Shown here: positions 52,327-61,487 of the stretch, piece after piece
Numbering within the stretch: the first letter of the stretch is position 1
How the letters are laid out: each line of letters starts with the position of its first letter
DNA from: Marisediminitalea aggregata
Lineage (GTDB): Bacteria; Pseudomonadota; Gammaproteobacteria; Enterobacterales; Alteromonadaceae
NCBI RefSeq assembly: GCF_900129565.1
Contig: NZ_FQWD01000002.1
Coordinates: forward strand, 802,439-866,438
DNA length: 64,000 bases
Direction of reading: 5' to 3'
Notes under the pieces: model-generated
Databases searched by the model: none
Told to the model about the DNA's origin: nothing
What the model saw: only the letters and a program-made list of their open reading frames with translations
Made by a program: the position numbers and the translations under genes

Positions 52327-53553
52327 TTATTCGCCTTTTTCTGCCTCGGCAAATAACGCCTCGATGAATTCATCGCCATTGAAACTGCGCAAATCGTCAA
52401 TGCCTTCACCTACCCCAATGTAACGAATAGGAATACCAAACTGATCGGCGATAGCAAAAATGACACCGCCTTTGGCGGTCCCATCCAACTTGGTTAAGGT
52501 AATGCCGCTAAGCCCAACTGCCTGATTAAACAGTTTGGCCTGACTGACAGCATTCTGACCGGTACCGGCATCCAGTGTCAGCATAACTTCATGGGGCGCA
52601 GACGGGTTAATTTTCTTCATTACCCGTACTACTTTTTTCAATTCTTCCATTAAGTTATCTTTGTTTTGCAGGCGTCCGGCAGTATCGGCAATTAATATAT
52701 CAATACCGCGAGCCTTCGCCGATTGCAAGGCATCAAATAGCACAGACGCGCTGTCTGACCCAGTTGGCTGTGCAATCACCGGGATATTGTTGCGCTCTCC
52801 CCAGACCTGGAGCTGTTCTACTGCAGCGGCACGGAAGGTATCACCGGCAGCCAGCATAACTTTCTTTCCATCCTGCTGAAACTGCTTGGCCAGTTTACCA
52901 ATCGTGGTTGTTTTACCTACGCCGTTAACGCCAACCATTAAAATAACAAAAGGCCCTTCGCTATTGTCGTGCTGTGCAATCACTTCCGGGAGGGGTTTGT
53001 CGACATTCTGTAGCATTTGCTTTAGCTGCCCTTTCAGCAGCTCATAAAGCGCATCACCGTCTTTTAACTGAGACAATTTCGCTTGCTCGGTCAGTTGCTT
53101 GATGATTTTACCTGTTGTGTCCATGCCCACATCGGCCACCAGCAACTGGGTTTCCAATTCCTCGTACAGGTCTTCGTCGATGGTTTTACCTTTAAACAGG
53201 CTGACGATGCCGCTACCCAGATTAGCCTTGGTTCGGGACAGGCTGGCTTTCAGGCGTCCAAAGAACGACTTTTTCTCTTCTACCGGCTTTTCGGAAGCTG
53301 GTACTGGAGTTGCTACAGGCTCAGTCACTGCTGCAGGCGCCTGAGTAGGTTCTTCAACAAGCTCAACGTCAGGCACATCGTTGTTTTCTGCAACTTCGGG
53401 TTCCGCGGCTAACTCAACAACCGCAGGCTCCACCGGCGCGTCAGCGTCTGGTGTGATATCGGCAGGTACGTCTGCAGGCTCGGTTGCTGGCACGTCGTTC
53501 TGTGGTTTTTCTTCGGGCTTTTTCTTGTTCAACCAGCCAAAAAGTTTAGACAT
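52327..53553 (-). CDS. ftsY: FtsY, signal recognition particle receptor
   Basis: A 408-residue GTPase that docks SRP-ribosome complexes at the membrane. Residues 1-95 form the usual acidic, Pro/Ala/Glu-rich A domain (PADITPDADAPVEPAVVELA). The NG domain follows with G1 GVNGVGKTTTIGKLAKQF, DTFRAAAVEQLQVW, DTAGRLQNK and TKLDGTAKGG. The final residues GVGEGIDDLRSFNGDEFIEA are standard. It is divergent from rsmD, as in E. coli. Confidence 0.97.
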   Translation of the reverse strand: MSKLFGWLNKKKPEEKPQNDVPATEPADVPADITPDADAPVEPAVVELAAEPEVAENNDVPDVELVEEPTQAPAAVTEPVATPVPASEKPVEEKKSFFGRLKASLSRTKANLGSGIVSLFKGKTIDEDLYEELETQLLVADVGMDTTGKIIKQLTEQAKLSQLKDGDALYELLKGQLKQMLQNVDKPLPEVIAQHDNSEGPFVILMVGVNGVGKTTTIGKLAKQFQQDGKKVMLAAGDTFRAAAVEQLQVWGERNNIPVIAQPTGSDSASVLFDALQSAKARGIDILIADTAGRLQNKDNLMEELKKVVRVMKKINPSAPHEVMLTLDAGTGQNAVSQAKLFNQAVGLSGITLTKLDGTAKGGVIFAIADQFGIPIRYIGVGEGIDDLRSFNGDEFIEALFAEAEKGE

Positions 53554-53646
53554 AGTTTTGACAAATCCTTACTGAGAATCCGCTTTGTGCGGTAAACTGG
53601 ATACAAATAGAATCAATATCGGCGAATAATAGCATTCTCTGGCACA

Positions 53647-54231
53647 ATGAATCGAGTAGCAAAAAAATCTCAACGCCAATCGGGGCGTAGCGGCAGTGTA
53701 AGAATAATCAGCGGACAATGGCGAGGACGGCGTTTACCCGTGCTCGACGCAGAGGGCTTGAGGCCGAGCACCGACCGTACCCGCGAGACTCTGTTTAACT
53801 GGTTAATGGCCGATGTCCAGGACGCAAAAGTGCTGGATGTGTTCGCCGGTTCAGGGGTGTTGGGGTTGGAATCCTTATCGCGCTATGCCAGTGACGCCAC
53901 GTTTATTGAAAAAAACAGCCAGGCAGTGGCCCAGCTAAAGAAAAACCTAACCCTGTTGAAAGCCCAGGCAGCCGTTCATCAGGGCGATGCACTGCAGGTT
54001 TTAGCGGGACTTTCACAGCCCTATGACCTTATTTTCATCGACCCGCCGTTTCAGCACGACCTGGTTAACCCGACACTGAATGCGCTGCAACAACACGGGT
54101 TAATTGCTGAGCATGCCAAAATCTATGTCGAGCAGGAAGCCAATGCGCCGCAGTTGGTTTTACCTGAAGGATTAAGCGTGCTGAAACAAAAACACACCGG
54201 TCAGCTGAGCTATTATCTACTCACCGCCTGA
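53647..54231 (+). CDS. rsmD: RsmD, 16S rRNA m2G966 methyltransferase
   Basis: A 194-residue SAM methyltransferase that modifies G966 of 16S rRNA. Motifs are VRIISGQWRGRRLPVLDAEG, the conserved LRPSTDRTRETLFNWL, motif I VLDVFAGSGVLGLESLSR and the catalytic LIFIDPPF. Its length matches E. coli RsmD (198). It is divergent from ftsY across a 93-base promoter space and convergent with the yjaG gene. Confidence 0.96.
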   Translation: MNRVAKKSQRQSGRSGSVRIISGQWRGRRLPVLDAEGLRPSTDRTRETLFNWLMADVQDAKVLDVFAGSGVLGLESLSRYASDATFIEKNSQAVAQLKKNLTLLKAQAAVHQGDALQVLAGLSQPYDLIFIDPPFQHDLVNPTLNALQQHGLIAEHAKIYVEQEANAPQLVLPEGLSVLKQKHTGQLSYYLLTA

Positions 54232-54257
54232 CCCCAGCCTGTGCGTGCCACAGTGCG

Positions 54258-54836
54258 TTAATCCCGAGCGATACCGATATTGCTAATCCCTTCACTGGCA
54301 GCAATGTCTTTTAGCAATTTAAGCTTTTCCAACCAGGGTTTGTCGCTTTGCACGGTATCGAGCAGCTCTTGCTGAATCGCTATCTCAAACTCCATCAAGG
54401 GGTGTGATTTTACTGTCTCGTCGGTGGCTTCGTCTGTAGCCAGCAAGTAAGCTTCTACACTGCCCTGTGACAGCTTACTCACCACAACCGCGCCTTGCGG
54501 ATCATCTTTGAGTATCAGGTTGATGGTTGCCGACATCGCAATAGCAGCATCAATCGCCGGGTACACGCCATAGGTATCAAAATCACTGGTATCTGGCGTG
54601 GCTTCTTCCACTTTTTCCAATTGAGTTGCAAAGTTTACTTTGCTTTTGGGATTGCCCAGCACTTCCCACATCAGACTCAGACAATGTGTCAGCACCGACG
54701 GATCACCATACTCAGTGACTTCACAAAACAACTGATAATTTGGCACCATTCTATCCAGCAACGCAACGCTAAATGCAATAGCATTGCGCCCCTCTAACGC
54801 GCGCACCTGTGCAAAGGTGGACAGTTTCTTTTTCAA
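54258..54836 (-). CDS. YjaG family (DUF416) protein
   Basis: A 192-residue cytoplasmic protein of the DUF416/YjaG family. The region RNAIAFSVALLDRMVPNYQL, then SLMWEVLGNPKSKVNFATQL and YGVYPAIDAAIAMSATIN, is typical. It is mainly helical; function is unknown. It lies 15 bases after the MarC-family gene on the same strand, so the two are probably co-transcribed. Confidence 0.88.
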   Translation of the reverse strand: MKKKLSTFAQVRALEGRNAIAFSVALLDRMVPNYQLFCEVTEYGDPSVLTHCLSLMWEVLGNPKSKVNFATQLEKVEEATPDTSDFDTYGVYPAIDAAIAMSATINLILKDDPQGAVVVSKLSQGSVEAYLLATDEATDETVKSHPLMEFEIAIQQELLDTVQSDKPWLEKLKLLKDIAASEGISNIGIARD

Positions 54837-54851
54837 AATACGTCTCCTGGG

Positions 54852-55448
54852 CTAGCTTACATGTGAAAAGTAAGTACCCACTCCGTTTAAAAACATTTGT
54901 ATTGCAATCATCACCAGAATCATGCCCATCAGGCGCTCCATCGCGGCCAGCCCTCGCTCGCCCAATATCCGATGAAATACGCCGGAGAAAAGTAAAATAG
55001 CAGCACTGACAATCCAGGCAGCACCCAACGCCAACGCCCAATCCCCCATTCGGTCAGGGCTTTGGTTTGATAACAAGATAAGTGCAGCCAATGTGGAAGG
55101 ACCGGCAATCAACGGGATTGCCAGCGGCACAATGTAAGGCTCTTCTCCCGCCGCCAGACCTATCGGGCTGGCGCCTTTTACCGGAAAAATCATCTTCAGC
55201 GCTATCAAAAACAAAATAATCCCACCGGCAATACTTACCGTTTCCTGCTTCACATTTAAGAAATCCAGCACGGCTTGACCGCTGAACAGAAAGACATACA
55301 GGATGACCAGCGCAAACAGCAGTTCCCGGACCAGAATGAACCGGCGTCGTTTGGGCTCGATCATTTTTAACACCGACATAAAAATCGGCAGGTTGCCCAG
55401 TGGGTCCATAATCAAAAACAGCATCACCGCTGCAGACCAGGTATCCAT
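54852..55448 (-). CDS. MarC/YhgN family membrane protein
   Basis: A 198-residue inner-membrane protein with six predicted helices. The MarC-family motif LFLIMDPLGNLPIFMSVLKM, then VSIAGGIILFLIALKMIFP and PLAIPLIAGPSTLAALILLS, identifies it as the YhgN branch. No transport substrate is established for the family, and its old link to antibiotic resistance was not upheld. It comes before the yjaG gene. Confidence 0.9.
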   Translation of the reverse strand: MDTWSAAVMLFLIMDPLGNLPIFMSVLKMIEPKRRRFILVRELLFALVILYVFLFSGQAVLDFLNVKQETVSIAGGIILFLIALKMIFPVKGASPIGLAAGEEPYIVPLAIPLIAGPSTLAALILLSNQSPDRMGDWALALGAAWIVSAAILLFSGVFHRILGERGLAAMERLMGMILVMIAIQMFLNGVGTYFSHVS

Positions 55449-55623
55449 TTATATCCTCTTTATGGAAAACTCTTCGTAATCAACCGGTAGTGATTGCGCT
55501 AAATATAGCAATGCGCTTATAAGATTGCCTTTGTTTTGTAACGCATTAATGATTAACTTTTTATTCACAAATGTACATTTATGCGCTTTACTTTACCTAC
55601 CCTAATCGAGACAGGTAACAAAA

Positions 55624-55806
55624 ATGAGTTTAATGACAGTCCAGGAAGTAGCGGACTTCCTAAATGTGCAAGAAATTCGCGTTGAACGCTTACAGCGCGA
55701 GAGTTTACTGGTTGCCAAAGACAAAGACCAGAACGGGAATCCTCTGTTCGACCGCAGTGACGTCGAAAAATATAAAACACTGGCAGAGCGATTGGGCGGC
55801 ATTTAA
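55624..55806 (+). CDS. Small HTH (excisionase/MerR-type) DNA-binding protein
   Basis: A 60-residue protein: MSLMTVQEVADFLNVQEIRV is a helix-turn-helix of the excisionase/MerR type, and the rest (GNPLFDRSDVEKYKTLAERL) fits the wing and closing helix. Size and fold match small Xis-like or AlpA-like regulators, but no integrase or phage gene is nearby. AGGTAAC is 5 bases ahead of the ATG. It stands alone between the MarC-family gene and the convergent pepB. A chromosomal regulator is more likely than a phage remnant. Confidence 0.75.
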   Translation: MSLMTVQEVADFLNVQEIRVERLQRESLLVAKDKDQNGNPLFDRSDVEKYKTLAERLGGI

Positions 55807-55874
55807 CCTCCCCATCGCCATGCATTCTTATTCTTTGCACCAGTTTGATACAAGGCGAACCGGTGCTGTCTTTG

Positions 55875-57161
55875 TCAGCCTTCGGCGCGTAGAAATGCCG
55901 CCAGAGTTTTAATTCCGGCCCCGGTACCGCCAGCAGGCATTTCCGCATTTGCACTTCCATGATATGCCGCCGCCAGATCCAGATGCAACCAACCCTGTTC
56001 ATTGCCAGTCACAAAGCGCGATAAAAACCCAGCAGCATTCGATGCACCACCAGCGCCCCCGCCTTTTTGTGCCCGTGAATTTGCAGTATCGGCAAATGAC
56101 GAAGGACAACGATCCTGATGCCAAGGTTCTAAAGGTAACGGCCAGAAGCGCTCTTGCTCGGACTCCGCTACTTTTAAGAGTGATTGAGACAAAGAAGGAT
56201 TAAGACTGAATACTGCGTGGTAATCATAACCCAGCGCAACCGTCGCCGCGCCAGTTAGCGTAGCGGCATCAACGATATACTTAGCCTGAGACTCGACAGC
56301 GGCAATCAAGCCATCTGCCAGCACCAGACGGCCTTCTGCGTCGGTATTCACTATTTCAACCGTGGTGCCGTTTTTATACGTCAGAATATCACCTAATTTA
56401 TAGGCATGACCGCTCACCAGATTTTCCGCGCAACACAGGAACAATTTAACCCGCTTGTTGAGCCCTTGCATAATGGCCAGCCCCAACGCACCGGTCACGG
56501 TTGCAGCACCGCCCATATCGCATTTCATATCCAGCATACCTTCACTGGACTTCATGCTGTAACCGCCGCTGTCAAACGTAATGCCTTTACCTACCAATGC
56601 AGTGGATACAGGCGTATCGCTCAGGCCACCCGGGTTATAATCGAGCTGCAGGAATACCGGCTCGCGATCGCTACCTCGTCCCACATTATAAATGCCAGTC
56701 CAACCCTGAGCCTGCAACGCTTCGCCTGTAACGAGCTGATAGCTTACTGCATCGGGTGCCAGCGACTTTAACCAGTCTGCGGCTCTTTGTGCCAATGCCA
56801 TTGGCGATAGGACTTCAGGCGTGTCATTAATCAGCTTGCGCGTGAACAACAATGCAGAGAATGCCTTTTCCAGCTCGGCCTTGTCACTGTTGTCGCAAAA
56901 CACCACTCTACCTGGCTTAAACGGACGGGTATAGCTGCCTGCAAAGGTCCACTGTTCGTTCTTTTTCCACGTATCAACAAGGGTTACAACCGGTATGTTC
57001 ATGCTGTCGAGCTGACGCGCAGCACGTCGAATGACCCGCAAACGGTCCTGATTTCCATTGATGTGAATCAGTGCCTGATTCCCGGCAAAACTCAGCACGG
57101 CTTTCTCACCCCAGCTGATATCGGCGGGTGTATCCGTGATCTTCACTTGCATGTCAGTCAT
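55875..57161 (-). CDS. pepB: PepB-type leucyl aminopeptidase (M17)
   Basis: A 428-residue manganese-dependent cytosolic aminopeptidase; E. coli PepB has 427 residues. The M17 metal-binding motifs are GKGITFDSGGYSMKSSEG with MKCDMGGAATV and the signature NTDAEGRLVLADGL. The ATG at 57161 has GAGG 6 bases ahead, whereas the ATG four codons upstream has none, so the shorter start is used. It is divergent from sfsA over 33 bases. Confidence 0.93.
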   Translation of the reverse strand: MTDMQVKITDTPADISWGEKAVLSFAGNQALIHINGNQDRLRVIRRAARQLDSMNIPVVTLVDTWKKNEQWTFAGSYTRPFKPGRVVFCDNSDKAELEKAFSALLFTRKLINDTPEVLSPMALAQRAADWLKSLAPDAVSYQLVTGEALQAQGWTGIYNVGRGSDREPVFLQLDYNPGGLSDTPVSTALVGKGITFDSGGYSMKSSEGMLDMKCDMGGAATVTGALGLAIMQGLNKRVKLFLCCAENLVSGHAYKLGDILTYKNGTTVEIVNTDAEGRLVLADGLIAAVESQAKYIVDAATLTGAATVALGYDYHAVFSLNPSLSQSLLKVAESEQERFWPLPLEPWHQDRCPSSFADTANSRAQKGGGAGGASNAAGFLSRFVTGNEQGWLHLDLAAAYHGSANAEMPAGGTGAGIKTLAAFLRAEG

Positions 57162-57194
57162 AATAATCCTCATGTTTTATAACGTGATTCTTTT

Positions 57195-57899
57195 ATGCAG
57201 TTTACTTCACCTTTGCTACGCGGCACACTGATTCGTCGATATAAACGTTTTTTTGCCGATATTTTGCTCGACTCCAGCGAAGAAATTACCGCGCACTGTC
57301 CGAATACTGGCGCCATGACAGGTTGTGCGCAGCCCGGCTTTACTGCCTATGTCAGCCCCGCTAACAACCCAAAGCGTAAACTTAAATTCACATGGGAGTT
57401 AGCCGTTACCCCGGAAAAGCAGTGGATTGGTATTAACACTCAGCACGCCAATACACTCGCTCATGAAGCGATTGAACAGCGCGTACACCCGATTTTTGAA
57501 GACCTTCAGGACATTCGTCGGGAAGTAACGTCGCCAGACGGTCAGTCGAGATTCGATTTTTGCCTTACTCAGCGAGACGGCAGCCTGCGCTACCTGGAAG
57601 TAAAATCCGTTACTTTAGCCGAAGGAAATCAGGGCTACTTCCCGGATGCAGTCACATCGCGGGGAACTAAACATGTTCAGGGGCTGGCTGAATTGGCCAG
57701 AGCCGGTACCCATACTTGCTTGCTGTTTTGTGTGCAGCACAGCGCCATTGAACAGGTCAGCGTTGCACGGCATATCGACCCGGCTTATGCGGCTGCAGTC
57801 ACCGACGCGGTTGCAGCCGGCGTGCAAATCATTGCTGTAGGCTGCGAAATGAGCCAAGAAAAAATCACTATAAATCAATTACTCCCAGTTATTTTATAA
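57195..57899 (+). CDS. sfsA: SfsA family protein
   Basis: A 234-residue protein; E. coli SfsA has 234. Motifs LRGTLIRRYKRFFADILLD, AHCPNTGAMTGC and FPDAVTSRGTKHVQGLAEL are diagnostic. The fold contains a nuclease-like core (PD-(D/E)xK type residues in FDFCLTQRDG and YLEVKSVTL). It was first linked to sugar fermentation stimulation; DNA binding or cleavage is suspected but unproven. It lies upstream of dksA, as in many gammaproteobacteria. Confidence 0.95.
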   Translation: MQFTSPLLRGTLIRRYKRFFADILLDSSEEITAHCPNTGAMTGCAQPGFTAYVSPANNPKRKLKFTWELAVTPEKQWIGINTQHANTLAHEAIEQRVHPIFEDLQDIRREVTSPDGQSRFDFCLTQRDGSLRYLEVKSVTLAEGNQGYFPDAVTSRGTKHVQGLAELARAGTHTCLLFCVQHSAIEQVSVARHIDPAYAAAVTDAVAAGVQIIAVGCEMSQEKITINQLLPVIL

Positions 57900-58112
57900 A
57901 AAAAGAGTTGATTTTTAAGAAATGAACGGCATATTTGCGGCTTGCTGAAAAAAGCCTGTACCTTGAAGTACAGCAAAAGGGTGTGCGATTAATAGGAAGC
58001 GCATGCCATAATCAGTCATAGACACTTTACGTTGCCTGTACAACACGATTCTGTTATAGATATCCGTTTATTTCAGGACATTTAGGGTGTCGTAGTGTAG
58101 GAGAAGTGGCAC

Positions 58113-58562
58113 ATGCCTGCTGAGAAAGAAACCAAATCCCTTGGCCTTTTGGCACTTGCCGGGCTCACCCCGTACCAGCCAAAGGACGACGAAGAGTATA
58201 TGAACGATGCTCAAATGGAGCATTTTCGTTTAATACTTAAGGCCTGGCGTAATCAGTTGCGCGAAGAAGTGGATCGCACTGTAACTCATATGAAAGATGA
58301 GGCTGCAAATTTCCCTGACCCGGTAGACCGTGCAGCTCAGGAAGAAGAATTCAGTCTTGAGTTGAGAACACGTGACCGCGAGCGCAAGCTAATCAAAAAA
58401 ATCGAGAAAACCCTGAAGCGCATTGAAGAAGACGATTTTGGCTTCTGTGACTCATGCGGTATCGAGATCGGTATTCGCCGTTTAGAAGCCAGACCCACTG
58501 CAGACTTATGTATTGACTGCAAAACCATGGCTGAAATTAAAGAGAAGCAACTACAGGGGTAA
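58113..58562 (+). CDS. dksA: DksA, RNA polymerase-binding transcription factor
   Basis: A 149-residue secondary-channel factor that, with ppGpp, mediates the stringent response. A coiled coil (about 35-105) has the tip [16 protein letters not shown] sequence ([20 protein letters not shown]). The zinc finger has four Cys in [10 protein letters not shown] and [10 protein letters not shown]. Length is close to E. coli (151). SD GGAG is upstream of the ATG. A 213-base promoter space precedes it. It heads the dksA-gluQ-pcnB-folK-panBC order. Confidence 0.98.
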   Translation: MPAEKETKSLGLLALAGLTPYQPKDDEEYMNDAQMEHFRLILKAWRNQLREEVDRTVTHMKDEAANFPDPVDRAAQEEEFSLELRTRDRERKLIKKIEKTLKRIEEDDFGFCDSCGIEIGIRRLEARPTADLCIDCKTMAEIKEKQLQG

Positions 58563-58573
58563 CCCTGGTGGTA

Positions 58574-58599
58574 CCGGCCTGTTGTCTTTAGCAGGCTGG
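58574..58599 (+). terminator. Weak terminator-like hairpin after dksA
   Basis: CCGGCCTG (58574-58581) pairs with CAGGCTGG (58592-58599) with one mismatch, 12 bases after the stop. It is followed by TTGCTTTGCC, a poor T-run, so partial read-through into gluQ is likely. Confidence 0.35.
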
Positions 58600-58634
58600 T
58601 TGCTTTGCCACATTAGTATTGCTTTACAATAGCG

Positions 58635-59573
58635 ATGCAGGATTCCTTGTCCCGTTTTTCTTCCCCCTCTCACCCTAATCGGTACGTTGGCAGATTCGCC
58701 CCATCACCGACGGGTCCGTTGCACTTTGGTTCTTTAATTGCCGCCTTGGCCAGTTTCCTGGATGCCCGAGCAAACAAGGGGCGATGGCTGTTACGCATGG
58801 AAGATATTGACCAGCCGCGTTGTGTCGACGGTGCAGACACGGTCATTATTGAACAGCTGCGAGCACACGGGCTGCAATGGGACGGCGACATCTGGTATCA
58901 GTCACAGCGACTGGATGCTTACAAAAGCATCATCGACACATTGCACCAGCAAAATCGAGTGTACGGATGCGGTTGTACGCGTAAACAAATACGCCTACAA
59001 GGCGGCATATACCCCGGCACTTGCCGCCAGGCATCACGCCCGCTGCAGGATAATGCAGTGCGATTGCAGTGTGACCACATGGTTTCTGAATTCACCGATC
59101 TGATATTGGGGCCTGTGAGCGTAACCGAGCCACATGCGCTTGAAGATACGCTGTTGCAGCGCCGTGATGGCATCTACAGCTATAATCTGGTGGTCGTGGT
59201 TGACGATATTGCCCAGGGCGTAACCCATATCGTGCGAGGCAGTGATTTGCTGGATACGACTGCGGCACATCTGACCCTGTATCATTGCCTGGGAGCCTCC
59301 CCTCCCCAATATGCGCACATTCCCGTTGCGGCCACAGCAACCGGACGCAAGTTGAGTAAGCAAAACCACGCCAGAGCATTAGATTGCCAGACGCCGGAGC
59401 ATAACTTACTTCGCGCACTGGACTTTTTAGGGCTATCTGCCGTTCAGGGCAGTACTGTATCGGATATATTAGACTCCGCAATTGCAAGCTGGCAGTATGG
59501 AAATGTGCCTAAAATGCAGGAAGTTATTGTCGATGAGTCAGAATCTACTTATCATACCGGCCGAGATATTTGA
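58635..59573 (+). CDS. gluQ: GluQ, glutamyl-queuosine tRNA(Asp) synthetase
   Basis: A 312-residue truncated glutamyl-tRNA-synthetase-like enzyme that attaches glutamate to queuosine in tRNA(Asp). The HIGH-like motif is FAPSPTGPLHFGSLIAALAS, the KMSKS-like motif is GRKLSKQNHA and a zinc site is suggested by YGCGCTRKQ and PGTCR. It lacks the anticodon-binding domain. Its stop is 12 bases ahead of the proposed pcnB start. The start ATG is 58635. Confidence 0.95.
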   Translation: MQDSLSRFSSPSHPNRYVGRFAPSPTGPLHFGSLIAALASFLDARANKGRWLLRMEDIDQPRCVDGADTVIIEQLRAHGLQWDGDIWYQSQRLDAYKSIIDTLHQQNRVYGCGCTRKQIRLQGGIYPGTCRQASRPLQDNAVRLQCDHMVSEFTDLILGPVSVTEPHALEDTLLQRRDGIYSYNLVVVVDDIAQGVTHIVRGSDLLDTTAAHLTLYHCLGASPPQYAHIPVAATATGRKLSKQNHARALDCQTPEHNLLRALDFLGLSAVQGSTVSDILDSAIASWQYGNVPKMQEVIVDESESTYHTGRDI

Positions 59574-59585
59574 GGAGTAACCATC

Positions 59586-60953
59586 ATCATTACCCGCGTT
59601 CTGGACAAAGTGAAGCGAGTGTTAAGCCGCGAAACAAGTGAATCCGCACTACAAGGTGTTGTGATCCCGCGCGCCGAGCACTGTATTTCACGGGAAGACA
59701 TTAGCGATAACGCGTTAAAAGTCATGTACCGCCTGAATAATGCTGGCTTTGAAGCCTACCTGGTTGGTGGCTGCGTTCGCGACTTAATGTTGGGTCATAA
59801 ACCCAAGGATTTTGATGTTGTTACCAATGCAACACCGGAACAAATTAAAGGCTTGTTCCGAAACTGCCGGTTAATCGGCCGCCGCTTCCGACTTGCACAT
59901 ATTGTATTTGGTCGTGAGATAATCGAAGTAGCGACTTTCCGCGGCCATCACAGTGACGAGTCCAGTAACTCCAAACAGGACGAGCAAGGGCAACTGGTCC
60001 GCGACAACGTATTTGGCACCATTGAAGAAGACGCAGAACGACGCGACTTTACCTTTAATGCCATGTACTACGAAGTAGCTAACTTCACTGTCACTGACTT
60101 TGCCAATGGCGTAAACGCCATTAAACGCATGGAAGTCGACCTGATTGGCGACCCGGATGTACGTTACCGCGAAGATCCGGTTCGCATGCTACGCGCTGTG
60201 CGTTTTGCCGCTAAACTCGGCATGAGCATCACACCGCGTACAGCCAAACCCATTTTTACTCATGGCCACCTGCTGAGTAACATACCGCCTGCGCGGTTGT
60301 TCGAAGAAACCATGAAGCTGTTTTTGTCGGGTCAGGGACTCAGTACTTTCCGCCTGCTTAACCAGTATAAACTGCTGGACCCGCTATTTCCGGCGCTCGC
60401 CAATGTATTGCACACCAAAGACAGTCGCGAAGTTCAGTTACTTGAAATTGTACTGAAGAACACCGACGACCGAATCAATAGCGGTCAGCGCGTTACACCG
60501 GCATTCCTGTACGCCACCTTGTTGTGGTATCCGGTTGAAGAGCACGCGATGAAACTGCAGGCTGAGGCCGGTCTGAACAACCATGATGCCTTCAATATTG
60601 CGATGGGCGATATTTTGCACCGCCAAACTCAGCGAATTATGATACCCAAACGCTTCAGCACTGTGATCAGAGATATCTGGATGTTACAGCAGCGCCTGCC
60701 ACGTCGCTTCGGTCGCCGCGCATTCCAGTTGCTGTCGCACCCTAAATTCAGAGCAGGCTACGACTTCTTGCTGGCCCGAGGCCAGGTAGAAGGAGGGCAA
60801 ATCCTGGAGCTTGCCGATTGGTGGACACAATTCCAACACGCTGATGCAGGTAAACAAAAGAAACTGCTAAATCAGTTACGTCAAAAAGAGGGCGCAGCAC
60901 CGCGTAAGCGCCGTCGTCCTCGTAAGCCAAAGCCTGAAAATCATGCAGAGTAG
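59586..60953 (+). CDS. pcnB: PcnB, poly(A) polymerase I, with non-canonical AUC start
   Basis: A protein of about 455 residues that adds poly(A) tails to RNA 3' ends and promotes decay. The nucleotidyltransferase core has LVGGCVRDLMLGHKPKDFDV (GG and DxD), then FRNCRLIGRRFRLAHIVFG. The basic C-terminus ends KRRRPRKPKPENHAE. The only GTG (59610) is 33 bases after the SD GAGGAG (59572-59577). Between them the frame reads ATC-ATC-ATT-ACC-CGC-GTT, which aligns with E. coli MFTRV, where pcnB starts at AUU. ATC 59586 is therefore chosen, 8 bases from the SD. ATC 59583 and ATT 59589 are alternatives. Confidence 0.85.
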   Translation: MITRVLDKVKRVLSRETSESALQGVVIPRAEHCISREDISDNALKVMYRLNNAGFEAYLVGGCVRDLMLGHKPKDFDVVTNATPEQIKGLFRNCRLIGRRFRLAHIVFGREIIEVATFRGHHSDESSNSKQDEQGQLVRDNVFGTIEEDAERRDFTFNAMYYEVANFTVTDFANGVNAIKRMEVDLIGDPDVRYREDPVRMLRAVRFAAKLGMSITPRTAKPIFTHGHLLSNIPPARLFEETMKLFLSGQGLSTFRLLNQYKLLDPLFPALANVLHTKDSREVQLLEIVLKNTDDRINSGQRVTPAFLYATLLWYPVEEHAMKLQAEAGLNNHDAFNIAMGDILHRQTQRIMIPKRFSTVIRDIWMLQQRLPRRFGRRAFQLLSHPKFRAGYDFLLARGQVEGGQILELADWWTQFQHADAGKQKKLLNQLRQKEGAAPRKRRRPRKPKPENHAE

Positions 60954-61446
60954 TCGCGTTTTTATTGGACTGGGCAGCAACCTGGGCGACTCAGTCGGAC
61001 AATTGGTTGCCGCCATTTGCGCCATCAACGATCTGGAAGGCACGCAAGTCGTGAATTCATCCTCGTTTTATCAAAGCAAGCCAATGGGACCGCCCGACCA
61101 ACCGCCTTATGTAAATGCGGTGGCAAAACTCACTACCACGATGCAACCCCACGATTTATTGCGCAGTCTGCAAAAAATTGAGACAGCGCTGGGACGAATT
61201 CGCGATGGCGAACGCTGGGGCCCACGCACAGTGGATTTAGACATACTACTGTTCGGTGAAGAAACCATCGACACTCCGGATCTCACCGTGCCCCATTACG
61301 GCATGGCAGAGCGTGAATTTGTTCTGGTACCGCTGTTTGAAATCGCACCTGAACTTATTATGCCCGACGGCCACCCGTTATCTGTATGGGTGTCCCGTTG
61401 CTCTCTTGATGGCCTGAAGCGCCTTCCCTCTTCCAATCGCACGTAA
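60943..61446 (+). CDS. folK: FolK, 2-amino-4-hydroxy-6-hydroxymethyldihydropteridine pyrophosphokinase
   Basis: A 167-residue enzyme of folate synthesis that transfers pyrophosphate from ATP to the pterin. Motifs VFIGLGSNLGDSVGQL, the PxYxNxV equivalent QPPYVNAVAKL and WGPRTVDLDILLFG with the two metal Asp are present. It overlaps the end of pcnB by 11 bases, a conserved arrangement. Length is near that of E. coli HppK (159). Confidence 0.96.
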   Translation: MQSSRVFIGLGSNLGDSVGQLVAAICAINDLEGTQVVNSSSFYQSKPMGPPDQPPYVNAVAKLTTTMQPHDLLRSLQKIETALGRIRDGERWGPRTVDLDILLFGEETIDTPDLTVPHYGMAEREFVLVPLFEIAPELIMPDGHPLSVWVSRCSLDGLKRLPSSNRT

Positions 61447-61487
61447 AATACGTATAGTTCCCGTGTATCCTCTTTAGGAGATCACCT

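Noticed and set aside
55624..55806. Phage or integrative element remnant signalled by the Xis-like gene
   Set aside because: No integrase, attachment repeat or other phage gene within several kilobases on either side.
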